Source of the DNA: Thiotrichales bacterium
GTDB taxonomy: Bacteria > Pseudomonadota > Gammaproteobacteria > Francisellales > CACEW01
NCBI GenBank assembly: GCA_947476405.1
Contig: CANJQG010000040.1
Location: 1 to 17,270, forward strand
Length of the DNA stretch: 17,270 nucleotides
Direction: 5' to 3'
In this document: positions 14,786 to 17,270 of the stretch, in pieces
How positions within the stretch are numbered: position 1 is the first letter of the stretch
Layout: every line of letters begins with the position of its first letter
Translations under genes and position numbers: made by a program
Notes under the pieces: model-generated
Told to the model about the DNA's origin: nothing
The model's database searches: none
Seen by the model: the letters and a program-made list of their open reading frames with translations, nothing else

Positions 14786-16377
14786 TTTATAAGTTCACTT
14801 GTATTTTGTGGTGCTATTGTACCTGAAGATGATGCACTGCTTAATGTCAGAATTTCTTTAAGGTGTCCTTTTTCAGGATCGGGAAGTGTGCCAACTGTCC
14901 ATTTTTTCCGTTCATAAAAAAAACGATGAATATGATGGGCTGGATCAGCAAGCATAGTTGAGAATGCTGCTTTTTCATCAGGGGTTGCGGTTGTTTTGAA
15001 CCAATCAATGATGGCTTGCTTTGCCTCGTAAGGGATGGCGAGTGGGTCGACATGGGGTGAACATAGGCAGGGAAAGATAAGTCCAGTCTCTGGATGCTGT
15101 ATCGCAAAATCAAGAAGAGAGGTTTTGCCATCTAAAATGAAGGGGCTTACTCCAGCAACCAATAATGCTTTTAAGGCAGCAGCGATTTTTTCAGGGCTTC
15201 TGTCTTGCGAGCGCGGGTACTCCTCAGGACTGCTTGTTTCATGGGTAGGATAGTCATGCAAAAAATCTTTTGCGCAAGCTTCTATGGTGGGGCGTTGAAA
15301 TCTTAAAAAAATTTGAATATAAGGAAGGTCTTCGGCAAGGCAGATGGAGTAAGTGAGTTGACTAACTTCAGGCGGTAATGGTGCATCGCCCATTCTCATA
15401 CAAAGATCTTCAAATAAGCCTAATTGCCTATGATGATAGGCTGTCTCTATGGGGAACCTTCTAATAAAGCTATCTTGTTTAGAGAAGCTGGCATAAATCA
15501 GGCGTGGATCGTTTGCCAAAAGAGTATGGTAGTGTGGGATTTCGGCATTCATGATCGTCAAATGAAACCAGCAAGTCATATCCAAGCCAGGAAGTCTGGA
15601 TGTTTTTTCTCGAGGATCGGTGCATCGCCATTTTTCTAGTAAAGTTGCGCTGCTGTCGGGGTCAGATTTCAATTCGAGAAGGATAAAAATAAGGTGGTAA
15701 TAAGGTTCAGTGGGGTTGGGGCGCATTTTTGTGAATGCAGTGCTTGCACAAAGACTGACTTCGTCCCGAAAACTCGCTGGCTCTGTCTCGCGAGTATCCC
15801 ATACTTGCCATATCTGCATTGTGTGATCATAAGTGAGTGCAATAGCATGGCGTAAATTGGTTAAAATCATGCTTTTTCGCGGAGCAGAGCCTGGCATTTC
15901 AGTTAATTGTCTGATATCCGATAGGAGTGCAATGCATTCTGCTTCGGTATAAACATTGCTGCCAAGAGAGCATGAGCGATATTCTGTTTCGACCACTCCT
16001 CCAGCACCTCGCTTTAAATTCAGCGCAGTTAAAAAGCTAGCTGAGACATCATCATCTCCAAGTTGTTGTGGAAATCTTGTTAAGACTTGAAGTTGTCCAA
16101 GCTCTTGGCCTTGAAAACCAGGTAAAAGAAGCACGCCTTGCAGAAGCCCAATCAGTATAAGAATAGCCTGCGTTTGGTAGGATGGAGGGATTTCACTTCT
16201 TCCCATTCGTTGATACCAACTTGCAAACAAGGTGTCGGTGGCCTCAAATAAAAAGCTGATGGCGCGCCATGTTGAAAAGCCGAGGCAGCTTCCTTCAGGC
16301 CTTAATTGAACAGCATGAGCTATGGCATCGGCATAGAGTCGATCGGCAATTTTGGGCATGGGTGCTGCTGCGCTCAT
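14782..16377 (-). CDS. 531-residue protein with possible YopT-like Cys-His-Asp triad and ankyrin-like segments; putative effector
   Basis: I do not recognise this protein as a named family. The N-terminal third has the order seen in C58 (YopT/AvrPphB-like) cysteine proteases. Cys31 is in EGSCLGFSTW, matching the family pattern G-x-C-x-G-x-x-x-x-W. His177 starts a strand (RHAIALTYD), and Asp194 follows 17 residues later in QVWDTRE, where C58 enzymes have H and D 15-16 apart. About 275-330 ('FPIETAYHHRQLGLFEDLCM') and 395-446 ('ALKALLVAGVSPFILDGKTS') look like degenerate ankyrin repeats. The tail is Ser-rich. There is no signal peptide; residues about 70-87 are hydrophobic but probably part of the fold. 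AGAGGGG precedes the ATG. The stop overlaps the GNAT start (ATGA). The gene is well supported; the protease and effector roles are inference. Confidence 0.8.
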   Translation of the reverse strand: MSAAAPMPKIADRLYADAIAHAVQLRPEGSCLGFSTWRAISFLFEATDTLFASWYQRMGRSEIPPSYQTQAILILIGLLQGVLLLPGFQGQELGQLQVLTRFPQQLGDDDVSASFLTALNLKRGAGGVVETEYRSCSLGSNVYTEAECIALLSDIRQLTEMPGSAPRKSMILTNLRHAIALTYDHTMQIWQVWDTRETEPASFRDEVSLCASTAFTKMRPNPTEPYYHLIFILLELKSDPDSSATLLEKWRCTDPREKTSRLPGLDMTCWFHLTIMNAEIPHYHTLLANDPRLIYASFSKQDSFIRRFPIETAYHHRQLGLFEDLCMRMGDAPLPPEVSQLTYSICLAEDLPYIQIFLRFQRPTIEACAKDFLHDYPTHETSSPEEYPRSQDRSPEKIAAALKALLVAGVSPFILDGKTSLLDFAIQHPETGLIFPCLCSPHVDPLAIPYEAKQAIIDWFKTTATPDEKAAFSTMLADPAHHIHRFFYERKKWTVGTLPDPEKGHLKEILTLSSASSSGTIAPQNTSELIK

Positions 16378-16490
16378 GGGGTGGCCCCTCTTTTTATTAT
16401 AGGCCTTATTATACTTGATTTTATTTTAAAAATATACAGTTCGTGCATTGTAATCGATTGTCTTCCTGCATACACGAGGTAAACGGCAAT
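16378..16490. promoter_or_regulatory. AT-rich upstream region of the 531-codon gene
   Basis: This is the longest gap without a gene here, 113 nt. On the minus strand it holds AGAGGGG as a ribosome binding site and TATAAT at 16413-16408, which would put a transcript start roughly 25-30 nt before the ATG. A second TATAAT lies at 16401-16396. No good -35 is seen, so the promoter call is weak. The AT-rich run upstream could act as an UP-like element. I see no terminator hairpin for the incoming GNAT operon. Confidence 0.3.
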
Positions 16491-17057
16491 TTATATGCTA
16501 ATCCGCAAATTGCTCTTGACGGGTCTTGCGAGAATCCAAAATAACTTTTCATTGAATTCAAACTGCCCTAAAACTTCACGACCACTATTTTTAGATCCAG
16601 TAAGGGATCTTGGGTTGTCATTAGCGATCATTGTCAGCGCGACTTCATATCCAGGTGGAAGCATTTCGAAGAGTTTTTGATAAAGATTCAAATAGATGCC
16701 CTGTCCTCTAAAACTTTTATCGATGCAGCCTGGACCTGTCAAAAATGAACGATAAGCGGACAAGGGTTTGCCGTGATACTGAATATGGGGAAAGCGATTG
16801 ATCATGGCAGCCAATAATGGAAATTGCTGATTAAATTGTGGAGTGCTGGAGCATAAGTAGCCTACTAGCTGATATTGGTCACTGACGCAGACAGCTATAC
16901 ATAAATCCTGATCCATCGCTCTAAATTGATCAGCAGTAAAGGCAACGGATAGAAAGCCATTTGCTTGCTCTTCTATACTGAGTGCTGATTTTAGATATTT
17001 ATTTTGGAGCTGAACCATGTTGTCAAAATCCTCTCCTGTCGGTCTTCTATAATTCAT
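16491..17057 (-). CDS. GNAT-like acetyltransferase
   Basis: A 188-residue protein with a recognisable GNAT core. Motif A is RGQGIYLNLYQKLF (about 117-130) after 'LTGPGCIDKSF', and a closing strand lies at about 169-178 (NEKLFWILAR). The stretch 60-110, between the central strand and motif A, is longer than in minimal GNATs. 'MIANDNPRSLTGSKNSGREVLG' (residues 143-164) stands where the motif B loop and helix are expected. The substrate is unknown. Its ATG overlaps the stop of the upstream GNAT gene (ATGA on the minus strand), so the pair is translationally coupled, and it lies 113 nt upstream of the 531-codon gene in the same direction. Confidence 0.8.
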   Translation of the reverse strand: MNYRRPTGEDFDNMVQLQNKYLKSALSIEEQANGFLSVAFTADQFRAMDQDLCIAVCVSDQYQLVGYLCSSTPQFNQQFPLLAAMINRFPHIQYHGKPLSAYRSFLTGPGCIDKSFRGQGIYLNLYQKLFEMLPPGYEVALTMIANDNPRSLTGSKNSGREVLGQFEFNEKLFWILARPVKSNLRISI

Positions 17058-17270
17058 CTTAAATCCTTGCGCAGAAAAATTTTAGAGTGCTGGAAAAGGT
17101 AGTTTTTGATTTCACCCAGGCGCTGATAGCCATTTTTTACGTAGAATGCTTCGGCTTGAAAACTGAAAGTGTCTAGCGTTGAGTAGATGCAGCCTTGCTT
17201 GCGGGCTTCATCCTCGGCGGCACGCAGTAATTTTGTTCCATACTGGTGGTGCCGAACGCTCTCATCAACC
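17054..17270 (-). CDS. C-terminal part of a GNAT acetyltransferase, cut by the window edge
   Basis: The last 71 codons of a gene entering from the right read as the C-terminal half of a GNAT. 'VDESVRHHQYGTKLLRAAED' covers motif A (R-x-x-x-Y-G-x-K-L-L). 'LDTFSFQAEAFYVKNGYQRL' is the 'DTxxFQAxxFYxxxGY' segment typical of one common GNAT subgroup, and the end is 'HSKIFLRKDLR'. The stop TGA at 17056-17054 overlaps the ATG of the next gene (17057-17055). Substrate unknown. Confidence 0.85.
   Translation of the reverse strand, partial: VDESVRHHQYGTKLLRAAEDEARKQGCIYSTLDTFSFQAEAFYVKNGYQRLGEIKNYLFQHSKIFLRKDLR

Noticed and set aside
16308..16377. Signal peptide at the N-terminus of the 531-residue protein
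   Set aside because: The first 25 residues contain no hydrophobic core after a basic start, so Sec export is unlikely.
1..17270. Insertion sequence, integrase, tRNA or CRISPR signals that would mark a genomic island
   Set aside because: I saw no transposase or integrase reading frame, no cloverleaf sequence, and no short regularly spaced repeats; the only tandem repeat is the in-frame array at 12384-12866.

Overview
The window looks like chromosomal DNA from a gammaproteobacterium that lives with eukaryotic hosts, most likely Legionellales (Legionella, Coxiella or Aquicella type). This is inferred from gene content, not from a marker gene. An F-box-like membrane protein, a protein built of near-identical 40-residue repeats and a 531-residue protein with ankyrin-like segments and a possible cysteine-protease triad sit among ordinary transporters, LysR regulators and acetyltransferases. 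Base composition is moderate and AT-rich only between genes. There is no rRNA, tRNA, transposase, integrase or CRISPR array. No stretch longer than about 115 bases lacks a gene.

Left part (1-8608): a GcvA-like LysR regulator diverges from a gene cut by the left edge. It converges on a leftward operon of an HlyD/EmrA-type membrane fusion protein, an arylamine N-acetyltransferase and a GNAT acetyltransferase. Divergent from that operon are two tandem paralogous FUSC (AaeB-like) inner-membrane proteins joined by a TGATG stop/start. They end in a 23-nt convergent overlap with a second LysR gene. Together this reads as a module that acetylates and exports aromatic compounds. No outer-membrane channel gene is present.

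Middle (8609-13040): the F-box/two-TM protein and a Bcr/CflA-type MFS exporter are read rightward from the divergent region of LysR 2. The MFS gene ends in a 20-nt convergent overlap with a third LysR gene, a paralog of LysR 2. Divergent from LysR 3 are an SDR-family protein that lacks the catalytic Ser and Tyr, and the tandem-repeat protein, whose Shine-Dalgarno sequence overlaps the SDR stop codon. So the same 'transporter - converging LysR - divergent accessory genes' layout occurs twice in a row.

Right part (13041-17270): a divergent Lrp/AsnC regulator and LysE-family exporter pair (amino-acid efflux) is followed by leftward genes. These are a RimJ/RimL-like GNAT that overlaps the lysE 3' end by 61 nt, the 531-aa putative effector translationally coupled to that GNAT by an ATGA overlap, and two coupled GNAT genes, the last cut by the right edge.

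The best candidates for undescribed biology are the 531-aa protein, the repeat protein with its degenerate SDR partner, and the membrane-anchored F-box protein. Functional assignments of these three are inference from motifs read by eye.
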